A DNA stretch of 64,000 bases. It comes from Protula sp. h YS-2021 (lineage: Eukaryota > Annelida > Polychaeta > Sabellida > Serpulidae). Shown here one piece after another: positions 47,281 through 61,300 of this stretch; positions within the stretch are counted from its first letter, which is position 1, and the number at the start of each line of letters is the position of its first letter. The notes under the pieces were generated by a model. That model saw only the letters and a list, made by a program, of their open reading frames with translations, did not search any database and was not told the DNA's origin. A program made the position numbers and the translations under genes. The stretch lies in NCBI GenBank assembly GCA_949752745.1, contig OX457026.1, positions 45,765,256 through 45,829,255 on the forward strand, given 5' to 3'.

Positions 47281-50200
47281 CTTCGGACACTGCAGAGCAG
47301 GCACGATTAAAAGAGCAATAAATTGTTTGATTCAGTTGGTCCATGTACGTTTTTGCCGAAAATGTTTGTGCTTGCGAGTCTGTAACAATGGAGTAATTTA
47401 TATAATGCTTTTAGGATGTTTTTCGCCTAAGCCATGTTTTTGTTCTAAAAATATTTTCTCCGTATATGAAATAAATCTGAATGTACAAAGCTTATTATTC
47501 GTTTATATCTGTTAATTTCAGTAAGGATACTGTTCCAGTTCAAGTATTCAGCTGGAAAAGTAAGTCTTGAGTCGATTTACTATGAAACATGTATAAATTA
47601 TCAAATTCTTGATTGAACGACACCCTCTTCTGATGAGTTACAATTTTAGATGGCGTTCAGTTATCAAACAGGTAACAGTTTTGAAACAGTGTTGTGATTT
47701 CTAACGCTAGTTATCAAATATTACAATGTATTTGAGAAAGATATAGCTCAGATTTTTTGTTTTTCCTGACTATGGACCAGATATAACTCAGAAAAAATTA
47801 TCCTTAACGTGATTGTAATGGAAGATCAACGGAACACAATCATTATTGAAGGCCAAGGACGTTTTTATGGACATTTCTCTCCTTCAACAAGTTTTATAAG
47901 GGAGCAGTAAAACTGGAATGACTTTCAATGGTGCATGACAAGCGTATCAATTCAAGAAAGCAAATTTATCCATATCTATAAATCTCGTAGCAACACAACA
48001 AATCCTCAGTGAAAACAATCCAGTTGTAACGAAACGAATTAGAAAACATCTGAAATTGGGTTCAAAAGGAAATGGGAAAGCCATCATGATGTTGTGGCTC
48101 ATCTTCACAGAACCCAAGCGGATATTGGAATGCAATCCGTTTGATAACTTCTTCTCACCGGGCTTTCGAATATCCGATGAGAGGTTAAACAAAACGGATT
48201 ACCAGAGGTATACCCTTCTTGGCAAAATACCAGAAGATGTAAGAGAGGAGTTCGTAGCACATCCATACGTCTAGATTCTATATTTCTATATGTGGCTCAG
48301 TGTTCTGCTGTATAGTTAGTTATAAAAAAAATTGATATTCTGTTTTACGTTTTGAAGAATATGTTGATTACGTACTTGTATATTTGTCAGATACAAAAAT
48401 AATAGCCAGCAAAACCTTTGATAATAAACACATCTGGAGGTATGGCTTGAAAACGACCCCCTTTGTGTATTGTGCACTTGTGACGAGGGTGCCAAACTTG
48501 TAGTTATTAGGCCCTCTAGTAAAGTACTGATTAACCACTGAGTGTAGGTATGAGTCTGATTTGAGTTTGATTAGGCAGCCTTAGTACCAGTTCATTATGC
48601 CACATTGAATGTTGCGCGGAATATATGGAAGAACTCCTGCTACATAGGTGACACGATCAGCTTATTGGGGTGTTGATCTGGTAATTATATAACACCTGGA
48701 TTTTCATTCAGCTGAGGTCCAAACATTTATAAACCCCCGAAATAAAATTTCCACATCTGAACCCTGCAGATTTAAATTGATTATTTTTAATAAAAAACAA
48801 ATGAATCAATTTCATACCAAAAAGTAAACATAAATCCCGGTGAATTTGAATTAGTAATTACAGTAGGTAAGGAAAAAGGGGGCTACGATTTTTGGAAATT
48901 GAATTCAAGTACAATCAGTGAAGAAAAATATAACAACAACATAAAAAGTATTATTTGACACTATATGTGAAGAAGTTAACTATATTCACGATTCTAGATT
49001 TAAATACGGCAGATTAATATAAAATTATGGAGAATTCTGTATATCGTAGTAAATGCAGGGCACGAAATAACAAACCTAAAAAATCAAAATCCTTTAAACC
49101 AAAAAAGTAGACTAATAGAACAAAAAAATGTAATCGCCTAGCAAGTACAGAAGAAATAGTACAACTCAATGAGCTCAAAAAATGAATAAGGAATTTTTGA
49201 AATCGAAAGGACTAGAGGGCTAGGATAAGATCTGGATTGAAAATTATTGAATATAATGAATAATATTCTAAATTGATATTTAATGAACTAGAAACATATT
49301 ATTCAAACACTTTACACGTCAAACAGTAAAGAATATAGCGTCAGTTATACACACTGACCAATAAAGTTTTATAAATTGGCGATTTATATGAACAAATATT
49401 AGATTTATAGAAGGTATTATAGAGTTAAATGATATCCAAAATCGTTCAGAGGTATTGTTCCAGCTGGACTTCGACCCTGTGGAGTGGAACTTCTTAACTT
49501 TAGTACTTCTAAAATTTAATTTTAGTGAAAGCTTACTTTTATGGGTAATTGGTTGTTATCACAACATTTTAGTTGTTTTAACAGCAACGTTTTAAACACT
49601 AATTGGTTCCAACTACATCATGGTTTGCGACAAGTTTCCTACTTCTAGTCTTCTCTTACTCTTATGTACAGATATAATGAGCAATATGTTTCGTAATAAT
49701 CCCAGAATTGAGAGTCTTCAGATAGGTTTTAAACAAACACACAATCAATCCCAGAAAATTGCACCTTTATGATGAGAAGTATTCCTTCAATATATTGTTT
49801 AACTGAAACGATAAGAGGGTCTTAGATTTCTCCAAACTGAAACTCAACACCGACAAACGTAGAATGTTGTATTCAGGATCTTTGAAAACAAAAAAACACA
49901 AATATTTTAAATATTAAAATATCATTCATTCATTTTATTAGGAATCCAAATTGGTAGACATGAATTAAAAAAGGAATTTTCATAATGAAACACTCAAGTT
50001 GACAAATGTTTTGAATACGCATAAACGGAGGGATATCACCATCTTAAATATTTGCATAATTATTTAAAATCAGTATCTTAAATATTTTTTACGAATTTTT
50101 ATAGTGTTATAATGACAGAAGTAGTTTCAACGATAATTCGATAGGGAAGTGAAGTACCACATATTGTGGGGCCACGTGCTAAGCATGTATAAAGTTGGAA

Positions 50201-50880
50201 CGCAGTCCGATAAAACCTACATAACTCCATTTTCTACTTTACTTGTAAAATATGTCAAGATACATATGTGACTTGAATTTAGCAAATTTCTATTAAATAT
50301 GCACATTTAAAAGACACATAAGATTGCGCAAAATATCACAGAAAGCCACCTCAAACTGGAGCAACAAAATATTTAGTTATGCATAGATGCTTACATAAAC
50401 AAAGCTACGTTAATGTTTATGGTGGATATTAAAAATCCAATAACCCTATTTTCTGGGGGTTTAATGTTATTTAATTAAACCACTCATAATATCATATAAC
50501 AATCTTGCACAGAATCAGTGAGGAAATTAAGTTTTAAAAAGTTAGTGTTATATTACTTAACAAAAATTCTACTTACTCTTTGAGGAGTTGAAAGAACTAT
50601 CTTTATGCAATCACTATGTTAAAAATATAGCAAGGTCCATTCATTACCTAAATCATTCACTTGACACTTAAAATTCTAGTCCTTAAACTGTCTTTACTCT
50701 TTATTTATAACACGGAAACACAGAGTTTAATGCTATTGTTGGCTTATTGGATTATGCTTTAAACTGAGAAAAACAAAGCCAATGACATCACGAAAACGTT
50801 ATCGAGCGTGTAAATTTTATATCACTGTATACTGGCGCACGCCAGAAATTTAATACAGTTTTGTTTTATTGTAGATTAAC
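47281..50880. other. AT-rich host DNA, no supported gene
   Basis: Only short frames. The + frame at 48056-48274 (72 codons) and the - frame at 47947-48192 overlap each other and match nothing I recognise. This is the 3' side of the host gene on the - strand. Confidence 0.5.
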
Positions 50881-50892
50881 TTCCATTAATTT

Positions 50893-53246
50893 TTATTGGC
50901 TATCACCGATATTAAATTCTTGTTTAATCGATGCCAACCTTTCTGGGACAGCCCTTGCTATTTCATCGTCAGGAATATAAGGTGGTAATTTACTCAGTTC
51001 CGAAATGATGTCACTCGAAAAAATAAATCCCCAAAATCTGAAAAGTGGGAGAAGATTTTGTTTTACAACTTTCGAAAACACTCGAACCCATTTGTTTATT
51101 TTTTCTTCTCTGTTGTTTAATGACGGACATTCTTCTTCATATTGGCGAAAAACTTTCTTATATGACTCAAATGTGAAGTCACGAGCCAACTGAGCATAGA
51201 TGCCTAATGCCACTCCAGGTTCATTTTTCCACTCAGACCAATTGGCTCCTCCGTTAAGATAGGACACCATTTTATTCTTTTGATTTTCAAGCCAGGGATG
51301 ATTCCATGGTTTGATTCCAAAGACTATGAACATAACATATAATGTAAAAATGTTGTTTGTTACGTCGCTCGTTCCTTCAAATGTCCAGCTGTCATGTTGC
51401 ATATTATGCCCGATTTCTAAAAAATATCTCCAGTATCCAGAAACGCTTAGAGCAGATGGGTGGCGCATGAGGCACATACTGTTATTAATGTCAGCTGCAT
51501 CTAGGTGAGTGACAATAGGATAACCCGAGTGCATATATTCAGAAGATGGTTGGATATCGGACACTATCCACTGGCGTCTAGATGTTTGGGCGTCAAAACC
51601 ACGGAGATCATAATTTGCTAATACCACTTGATCCCAAAACTTCAAAACCAGAAGGACATCATTTGGATCTTGAAAACTGCGAATGGTATGTGACGGAAGT
51701 GTAATGTGAGTGTATTTCCCAACAAAATCAGCCCACAGCCCAGGATTCTGGCTGTTTTTTGGCCAATTAATAATACTTGGCAGGTCTGTAGACCGAAAAA
51801 ATGGGGCACGGACAACATTTCGCAATCGAAAGGTTGCATTAGCACTTTGGTTTGGACTCAAAATGTAGATTAGACCACCAACGGGACTTCTTATGTGTAC
51901 CGGTTCATCAGCTTTGATATCTTTTGCAATGACCAATTGTGGCCAGCGTTTCAGTTCTTCTTTATTTTGAAGGTTGTCTGTGTGACAACCCACTTGAACA
52001 GTCCACGTAGAAGATGTCGACCCTTTTAGTATCTCCACAGTAAGCATGCATCCTGCTACTGCGTAAGTACCTGTGGCATGGGTGTCTAGTTGGTGAGACT
52101 CTATTTCGATGTCGGACGATATTAATTCAGGTTGGATTTCAAAATCACCTGGAAAACAGCTGATTCCCTCAAGCTTCTGAACAAGATTTGTTCTAAATGC
52201 CAGAAGACTGAGCAATAATAGCTCAGTTCGTTCATTTGATGATGTTAAATAATTTTGCGGTGACGGTGGACGAGGACGTAAGCTACATAAGTCTATATCT
52301 GTCAAAAATTCACCAAGAATATGATCAAGGCTATCCTCAGGAACTGCATGCAGTGCTTTGACCATATCTTTGTCAGTCTGGTCGCGATTTTGATCTAGAA
52401 AATATGATAATAACCACCTGTCAAAGTGTGCATGCTGTGCCATGTTATTTTTAACAACAGCTCCCATTTTGTTGGGTTCCCATGACGTCCAAACCATGGT
52501 TAAATAAATACCCATCTCTTTCAGAAGCATATATGAAGGTGATTTTGCAATTGGTATTCCAGTCATCTGAACAAATCCCCATGGCGTTACACCAACTATA
52601 ACACCAACACCATCTTCAACTTTTGCTGCTAGCTTTGCTGTAAAAGATGCGCTATACAATTTCGATGCTGGCCACAGAAGAACTGTCTGGCTAGTGCTTT
52701 CCGTTAAATCCTTCTCCTCATTAACAGTTTTTATAGTCCAGGACGAATTGTAGTCATTTTGTGTCACCCATTTAAGTACATTTCTACAAAAACTTTGATT
52801 TTGCTTTTTACGGGAGTTCTGATCTAAAAACCCTGAAAACAGACGGATTAACATGATCTCGCTATGTTGCCGCCGTAGATTTCAGTTTAAAATGATGTTT
52901 TAAAGCAAGATTTTTCACTGATAGATATTTGTTATGTAAAAATTAGAGCAAAAATAATACCTTCAATAAATTGTCAAAAGCAAACATATTATTGTTTGTA
53001 CAATGTACCTATAGATAGCCATTTAATGTGTTACTTACATTGAAGATAACCGTCATGACCAAACACAAATATTCGTCCTTTTCCAAACTGAGCGGCTGCC
53101 ATAAATACATCTTTTACCGTCTTTCCTGTTAGAACTGGTTCAGCATTTGTACCAAGCACCACCATGTTTCCAGGAATGCCAACACGAGGGATCTCCTCAA
53201 CTCCTTTGAAAATATCGTCTCTCCAGTTAGTGCTCGGACCGTCCAT
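50893..53246 (-). CDS. TRPM8-channel-associated-factor-like / M60-type protein, two exons
   Basis: Exon 1 53246-53039 starts MDGPSTNWRDDI and contains GIPGNMVVLGTNAEPVL and GKGRIFVFGHDGYL, the N-terminal fold of TCAF proteins. The donor GTAAGT (53038-53033) and acceptor TTTTCAG (ends 52833) join in frame. Exon 2 52832-50893 continues with TPWGFVQMTGI, VGGLIYI and the M60-like peptidase region. The 715-residue product lacks about 200 residues of vertebrate TCAFs. The zinc motif reads LEIGH (~residues 541-545): the first His of HExxH is Leu, so protease activity is unlikely. An upstream non-coding exon is possible (TTACAG before the ATG). Host gene. Confidence 0.8.
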
Positions 53247-53409
53247 AGTGATTGTTGACCTGTAACTTTGCCATAGAGAGAGCTGATTTACCAATTTTGA
53301 ACTTAAGTATTTGATTGTATGTTGCGCATATATAGTATTTATTGCCATACTGATTTGAAGACTAATGTTTGAACAGACATATCTTAAATGTAACGTTTGT
53401 ATTTGCATC

Positions 53410-55180
53410 TCATGGTGATTTTACAACTCTAGCATTCAACGAATATTCTTTACTGTTTCTGAATGCCGGATTTTAAAGTTCCATCCGAGCAAATTGTCGT
53501 TGCTTTTACTGTTCCGTACCCACTCCATCCTCCACCCACTCTCCTTTGAATGAAATCTAGACTATCATATCTTTTTCTCACTAACACCCCTGCAGAAAGT
53601 ACGTTGTCTGGTGTGATATTCAACTTAATTTTAGTTCATAAGAATTCTATCTACAAGTTTAATGATGCGGTACTTTTCATTCAGTACTCCTGTTTGTTTC
53701 TGAAAAGCGTCCCGTTTCAAACAAAATTGCGAGTGTATTTAGTTTTCGTTCTATTACTGCAACAACATTGCGACTGTACTAAAATGTACTAATAAAGGAC
53801 ATTTTAAAATTAGATTTAAAGCTATGTGTTTTAGGGTAAAATTTACAGGGATGTCAGGATTTAGAAGAGGGAGTAACTGCAAATAAAATTCAACACCCGC
53901 TACGTACTGGAATAGGCACTGAAAATCGAAGAACCATTTTGTAAAATTTGCAGAATTTTTAGACTATGTCGGGTTGAAAGCTCCATAAATGTCCTTCTAG
54001 TACATTTTTGCTATTTGACTTAGCTAGCATTGGAATGTTTACTGGGATATAGCATGACAGACGTTGTGTTACGTAGGGTTTGGATGCTATTACGGTCTTT
54101 AAGGAACTCTAATTCTTGAAGTCTCCAGAATCTTTATTTTTGTGGTACCAAGTGAGGAGTTAAGGAAAGAACGCAACCAGGGCAGAAAGGACCCAGAACA
54201 AAAAGTACATAAGATAGCATGCCACCTGAATAAGTTGAATGCTTGTGAGAGAACTGAAGCAAGCTTTTCTATTAATAATTTTATTAAAAAATTACAACAA
54301 TAAAAACAATAATTGTTGTTTCATTTCTAATTCAATTCAATGAGACGAAGAGCAAATACCTCCATATATTTATATAACAAAAAAAAAGAAGAAAAATCAT
54401 TTAAGCAAAGCGAGGGCCTGGTGAACCCATGACAATTGATCTGGTGACAACTTATGAACGGAAAATAGATCCCACGACATTTCTAGATAGCAACGGAAAA
54501 TCGATCAAATAGTGCAGGGTGCGATAACTGATCTTAATCTCAAACCCCTTTTTTGTGTACGTCCAAGAATTACTGACCCTGCAACTATGACAGCAAAGAC
54601 ACCTTTAGCATTAAAAGAAAATTGAGAAGATTTACTCTGTGTAGCTGTGTGTAGAGGGATTATTGCACCTGTGACTCCGACGTGTTAGGCAGCCCTTGTC
54701 ATTAATATTACTCAGATTATCCTTTATGTAGAGCAATACATTTTGTGAACTAGCAGAGCTCTTAAAATCGTATGTCACAGTGGGAATGATCTTGGGTAAA
54801 AGAAAAGTGAAGTGAGAGTGTACATAGCCTTTTTGAGTTGAGAATTATTTTAAAAAGGGACTCTGTCGAATGCTTAAGAGTTTCAATAATTTCTATAACA
54901 TGTATGTTCCAATATGGATACATTCCGTTTGGGTACGTTTCGACCCGTGTACGTTCTGTCCTGGGTGCGGTTTGACCTGGGTACGTCTGTTTTCCGGGTA
55001 AGGTCTGTCTCGCTTCCCTGTGTAATCTTAACAGCTCACTATTTACCAGTGAGCTGTTACATAAGCAGCCAGTGTTTGTTGTGTGGCGCCCTGCACGAGG
55101 TAAGAAAAATCGATACGGGCTATTTGATGGCAAGGAGGGAATGCATAGAAACTTCAGGTTCTATGCACTGGTGATAATGT
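53410..55180. other. Host intergenic DNA with local repeats
   Basis: No supported gene. At 54915-55010 a run of GGGTACGT(T/C)-GACC-type units of about 20 bases forms a degenerate tandem repeat. At 55029-55059 a perfect 12-bp inverted repeat (TAACAGCTCACT) encloses a 7-base loop. Confidence 0.5.
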
Positions 55181-55185
55181 TATAG

Positions 55186-55290
55186 ATAAACCATGAAAAG
55201 GAGTGGATTCATGAAATATAATACAACGAGGCTGGCGTAGCCACCCGAGATGTATTACGTTTCACGAATCGACGACTTTGCATGGTTTAT
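55186..55290. repeat. Foldback (MITE-like) element, about 105 bases
   Basis: ATAAACCATG at the left end and CATGGTTTAT at the right; the arms pair imperfectly along their length around a GGCTGGCGTAGCCACC centre (GGATTCATGAAA against TTTCACGAATC). A single-hairpin foldback of this kind is typical of short non-autonomous repeats. Confidence 0.6.
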
Positions 55291-55937
55291 TGGAATTAAA
55301 CCACCCAACCCCACTCCAACAGAACGTGAAATTTAATCACAACATAATACACATAATTTAAAGTCCTCTGTTTTTTTTACAATACAGCGTATGCCGGATG
55401 AGTAGTGTCAAATATTCTCGTTACATAATACACTGTCTATCCAACATTTAAACTCTTTGCTTTGTACAAGTGCTTTATTCAGTTCAATTAGCTGACCAGT
55501 TTACAGCCATGGATAGCGGGGGAGAAATTTTTATAACCCAAAATATTCTATCGGATAGTACTATTAATACAACATTAGCGGCGGAAACTGTTATGAATCT
55601 TAGTTTTTTTATTTTCTGATCAGTCTGACGAGGAACTGCTTCAAAATACTCAAACTCTTGAAAAACGATTAGAAGAAAAATCGGATTAGGAGTCGTCGTT
55701 ATTTTAATCAGGCGATGTATAATGCAGTGTTTTAGTGAAAATTAAAACACACCACAAACAAAAGGTTACATAATTCGGAGTGGTTTAAGTGCTTCAATAG
55801 AACAAGCAATCAGTTTGCGAAACGCTTCTCGCTGATTTTCCAGAAATTTGTGAACAAAATGAAAAAAAAACTTAAGAGTTGTGCCTGAATTGCTTTTCAT
55901 CAAATCTTATATATGTTATAGTTATGCTACAGTAGTA

Positions 55938-56937
55938 GCGAAACCCGCCATTTCACGAAATGACAGATCATTTAAGCCATTTCGTAAAATGCATAAAGTT
56001 TCAGCCTTGCTATTTCATGAAATGACAAACCAGGATAATTGAAAAAAAAAATTGAAAATTGAAAAAAAAAACACAGAACATTTTATATGCAAACTTTGAC
56101 ACCATCATCACACAAATAATAGCGTAAGATACAGACACATGCTTTTTCATACTCTTCATATTTCTGTGATAATCTTATCTCTTTTCATCTATAAATTCGA
56201 ATATTCTGCAAATAATCTTACTTCACACATTCCAACGATTCTTTATGAAGGCAAAATCCTCTAGAAGATTAACTTTTCCAAGTCATCTGGTACAGCTAAC
56301 ACCGAACATGATTTACTAACTGCTAAACTACTCACGACAGCTGACATGATTAACATTTATTTTTACAAGTAAGACTACTACGGCATCGACAGGAACAATT
56401 TATTCTGTTCCTAAAGCGGCTACACCGATTAGTTGCACAACGCTTGACATCACTGCAGTTGCATCGTACAAATCCCTGTCCCCTTGTCGTGGATTCTTTC
56501 GTAATCACTTTTCTCAGCGTTACTGTCTGGGTGCGATTCACATCGCATTTTTAAAGTAAGTGCTGAGGACACACATCGAATTAATTTCCACTACATTTGG
56601 TTCTAAGAATACCAGCGACAACACATATTGGTCCTGTGAGTCAGTTACCTTGTGCAGCCAGTAAAAGTTTCGACGTACTTCGTGTTATCAGCTGTAAATT
56701 GCAATTGCAGTTTTAAAGCTTTTAGGACAGCAACCAAAAACAATATCCTTTAATATCTGGGTAATCTGTGTTTAAAAGAAGTTCAAAGAATCCTCGATAT
56801 AATGAATATAAGACCAACACAACAACTACCGATTGTATTTGCCATATTTTGCAATGAAGTCTTGTAATTTTTAGCCATTTTACGAAATAGCTAAAAATTC
56901 AAAATTTTTGCCATTTCATGAAACGGCAAATGATGTC
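55938..56937. mobile_element. DNA-transposon remnant with GCCATTTCATGAAATGGC ends
   Basis: The left end has GCCATTTCACGAAATGACA and AGCCATTTCGTAAAATG. The right end has their inverses (TAGCTATTTCGTAAAATGG and TTTCATGAAACGGCA type). Inside, on - at 56350-56541, is a Cys-rich frame (CNCSDVKRC, NRCSRFRNRINCSCRC) like the C-terminal Cys cluster of integrase-type (Ginger/KRBA2-like) transposases. The assignment to that group is tentative. The LTR element begins 3 bases after its end. Confidence 0.45.
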
Positions 56938-56940
56938 AGG

Positions 56941-58140
56941 TGTAAACGACTGACGCGTTTGTTGAAAAAATGTGTATTTATGTTATGTTTCTGTTCTGGG
57001 TGTACCTAGTTTTATAACGTTTCGTCTCGGATGCGTACGGCGTATGAGGGAAATTATAGTTCCTTCTTAGGTTGAGTGACTCGTCTTTGGGGTTGAAGCG
57101 TGTACGTGTATTTTTACGTTGTTTCCGTGCTAAAAGTGAATTTTTGTTGTGTATATGTGTTGAGGACCTTCTCGGTGCCTCTCTGCTGTTTTTAAAGATT
57201 TAAGTCTTAAAATACATTAATTTCTGAGTTTTTTTAAGGGTTCTCTTCCTTCTGGCGTTTTGTTTCAGAAAGGGAGCGAAATTGTTTATGAGGTCGAGAA
57301 TCTAGCCAATAAAAGACGCCCTTAGTTACTGTCGTTATGTTTTGTTTGTTTGCCAAAGATGGGTTAGGTTTAGTGCCTTTGTTAGTCAAGGCACCCATTG
57401 TTGGCAAACAGCATGTTTGTAAACAAGCTTTACGACGGTGTTACGTCACCCGGCTTTGCATATAAATGTGGTTTCGGGACAAAGAAGGTGCCGAAAGTTA
57501 ACCAATCAGAGCGCTCCTTTTAAGGGGTCACGTGGAGTGTGTATATATATATATAGTCGGATTTTAGCTGTGTGTCAAGCATTTTGTGAAAGTAACAACT
57601 GGAGTACTAAAGCACACAAGAAGAACCAGAAGATAGTAAACCAAAAAGGGTGAAATCAAAGGGGGAGAGCGACCATAGTTCGGTTCGTTTTACGGGAATA
57701 TACTAGCATTTAGTGGAGTATTAAGAAGTAACGTGTGGAATCTTTGACGTCAAGTTATTTGTGTTATTTGCATTATCTGGAGAAGTATTTGTATGTTATT
57801 GTTATCTAGTGATAGAGGCCGTCGTGATTCAAACCCTAGGATTGTATCGAGAATATTTAAAGAGTTTTAAATTACTTTAGTGCGTTCAGTTTGCACTATG
57901 ATAGAACATGTAATTTACCATTCCCTTTATTTGTTTATCTGTTAACAGAGAATCGCGTTGCCGACAGCGTAGTGTCAGAGAGCTTGTTGCCAGAGTGGCA
58001 GCCGGCCACATTCGCGTATTACTCGTGTCGTTGTCCGTTCGTGCGTGTGTTGTTCACCTGAAACTCAGACGGTCCAATAAAACATCAAGCTTACTGAAGT
58101 TTGAAGAAACGCTAGTTGTCGTGTGAAAGGGGTGTCGCGC
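56941..58140 (+). repeat. 5' long terminal repeat of BEL/Pao element
   Basis: Starts TGTAAACGACTGACGCG. A TATATATATATA run at 57543-57554 is the likely promoter, with AATAAA at 58077-58082. The 3' border is not fixed because the second LTR is cut by the window; an A-run (58207-58236) follows before gag. Confidence 0.7.
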
Positions 58141-58350
58141 TATTGTGGACGGATGGGGTATGAATAAAGTAAAAACAAGCCACTTGTTTCTCATTCCCCC
58201 CTAAGCAAAAAAAAAAAAAAAAAAAGAAAAAAAAAAGGGCTAGCACAACACGTCAAACGTCCCTGCCTTTCCAAAAGTCACGTAGGTAACTTACAATTCT
58301 CGAACTATGCTTAACGTTTGACGGTTACGCGTCACTCCACTGCCCTGGAT

Positions 58351-61300
58351 ATGTCTACCAAGTCCAGAAGCAAGCACTTGGAAGCCGTAACCAAGTGTTC
58401 CCGGGAGCTTCATGAAGCCATGCAGGGAGAGCCAGACAACTACGCTGAGGGGCTGAGAAAAAAGCTTCAGGAACACTTCGAGAAGCTGACCAAGGCCCAT
58501 GACGAGTGCGTCGCTGCAGTCACCGACGAGGAAGCCCGGAAGCTGCAAAAGACATACGACGCCGCGCTGATGTCAGTCCAGCAGCAGGAGGCCCGCTACC
58601 AAGAATGGATGACCGAGCAGGAGGAGGAAGAAACTCACCCAACGACACCCCCACAGCGCCCGACAACCAGAGCAAAAAGGGTCGAGGTACAACCATCCAC
58701 CAGCCAGCTAGAAGCAGAACAGGGGGGATGGCCGAAGACCGGAGCCAAGCTGCTCGAATACGGATGCGGGAAGCTGCCCTGCGTCGGCGCCAGCTGCAGA
58801 GGAAGCTGCAGCTAGAGAGGGAAGAGCTAGAGTTCAGACGTAAGCAAGAACTCCCCCAGGCCCAAGAAGAGTACGACAAAGCTTGTTTCGAGGCCGGGGA
58901 AGAATTTGAAGGTGACGCGGCTCTACAAGAAGAATCATCGGAACCAGCCCGAGAAACTCCACGAGTGACTCGTCCCCTCCACCAGTCGTTGATCGTTTCT
59001 GATGACGATGATTTGCCGCTGCCGCGCACGCCGAAAAAACGTGAGCCTGCGAAGAAAACACCAGAGGCGAACCTACAGCCCTCGTACGCGGTGCCGTTGA
59101 TGCAGCCTATGGCTCCGTGGTTCCCTGGATTAATGCAGTGCCCACAGATACCCAAGTTTGATGGATCGCTGCTGGACTTTGCAGAATTTAGGCACGAATT
59201 TGAGGCCTCAGTTGAAGCCAGAATCTCCAACGACAGAACGCGGCTCAGCTACCTGGTTGCCTGCTGTGAGGGACGCGCTCGCAAAGCCATAAAAGCCTGC
59301 CGGCTACTGCCAGACAAGGAAGGGTACCGGCACGCCCGCAGTATCCTACAGTCACGTTTCGGCCGGCAGCACGTCGTGACTCAGGCCAGCCTGGATGCTG
59401 TGCTACAGGGTCCGTCCATCAAACCCGGCGATGATGAAGCAATGATGACACTGGCCTGCGACATGGAAGAGATCATCACGACCCTGGCGGCTATGCGGTG
59501 TGAAGAGAGAGCAAATAACCCTGACACCCTGCTGAAGATCGTGCAGCGATTCCCCTCCTACCTGCGGAACCAGTGGACGGATGCGGCACAGAAGTGCTAC
59601 GAAAATGACAGAGAGCCGACTTCCCGCGACCTGATGAAGTTTATCAGCGAGAAGGCGCGGTCGGCCTGTAACTTCTATGGCCAAAACATCGCCAAGCGCG
59701 AAGACAGGGCCACCAGAAACAATAATCACGATCCTAAACCGAGAAGAGCGGGTAGAGTGACGACATTAGTGACCAACACGGAAGGCCAGCAACAATACCA
59801 AAAGCCAAAAAAGTGTCCAGCGTGCGCCGGCGGCTGCAAGAACGTCGCAGACTGCGAGCGTTACCGCCAGATGTCAGTCAAGCAGCGTCTAGACTGTTGC
59901 CGGAAGGGACGCCTGTGCAATAATTGCCTGAAGCCGGGCCACTTCTCACGCGACTGTAAGAGGGAGAAGTTGTGCAAAGTGCCAGAGTGCGTCCGCAAAC
60001 ACCACCCCACGCTGCATGAGTGGAGTAATGCCATCGTGAATTGCACGGCGGCGACTGGTAGCAAGACCAGTTTGATGGGCGTAGTGCCTGTAGTTGTGGA
60101 AGCGCAGGGGTCGGCATGTCTGACTTATGCCCTGCTTGACGATGGGAGCGAGAAAACTCTGTGTAGTGAAAGTCTTCTTAAAGAACTCGGAGTTAAGGGG
60201 AAGCTGGTCACTTTCAGCGTGAGTTCGGTCACGAACAGGGAAGACTTTGAGGGCAGAGAGATCGACCTGGCAGTGAGGTCTCCAGGTGGAGGCCCGCTTC
60301 TGAAGTTATCGCGGGTGTGGTCCGTGAAGGGGTTGCCAATTTGCACTGACGGCATTGCGGAAGAGAAAGAGCTGCAGAGGTGGTCCCATCTTCGAGATGT
60401 CAAGAGACCGAAGCTGCACCAGGGCTGCGTGTCTTTGCTGATCGGGACTGACGCGCCTAGGGCTCACATCCCTCTGGAGATCAGAAGCGGTGCAGATGAC
60501 GAACCGTACGCCGTGAGAAGTGAACTGGGCTGGGCAATCAGGGGCCCGAGAGAGAAGGGAGCTTCCGCAGCAACAAGTAGGGTGAACATGAACTTCATCA
60601 GGACAAGTGACGCGAAGCTACACCAGCAGCTTGAGGTGATGTGGCAGACTGATTTTAGTGAACACGATATCCACGAAGTTGCCATGTCAAGAGAGGACAA
60701 GCAGGCGCTAGCGATTATGGAGCGAACCACAACGGTCGACAAGGATGGGCATTATCAGATGGCCTTGCCATGGCAGAAGGACGAACCACAACTCCCCTAT
60801 AACCGAGGCAAGGCGGAAAGAAGAATGGTATCACTGAAAGGAAAATTTGAGCGAGACGCGACCCTACGAGAAAGCTACACAGCGGCTATCGAGGGCTCTT
60901 TAGAGAAAGGTCACGCCGAGGAAGTCGCAACGCCAGGAGAACAAGGGGGCACGGTATTTGCCTCACCACAGAGTTTTACATCCACACAAGCAAAAGTTGA
61001 GAGTAGTTTTCGACTGTACTGCCCAGACATCAGGAATATCGCTCAATAGCCAGCTGCTGAGAGGACCGGACTTAGTGAACAATCTGGTCGGAGTTCTGCT
61101 CCGTTTCCGACAGGAGAAGATAGCCTTATCGACAGATATCGAGCAAATGTTCCACCAAGTCCGAGTGAACGCAGAAGATCGTGACGTGCTGAGATTACTC
61201 TGGTGGCCAGAAGGTAACGTCACGCAACCGCCGCGCGACTACAGGATGTGCGTCCACGTTTTCGGAGCAACTTCATCACCGAGTTGTACCGCCTACGCGC

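Noticed and set aside
59403..59729. Several - strand frames across the GC-rich gag-pol region
   Set aside because: They are antisense shadows of the retrotransposon polyprotein.
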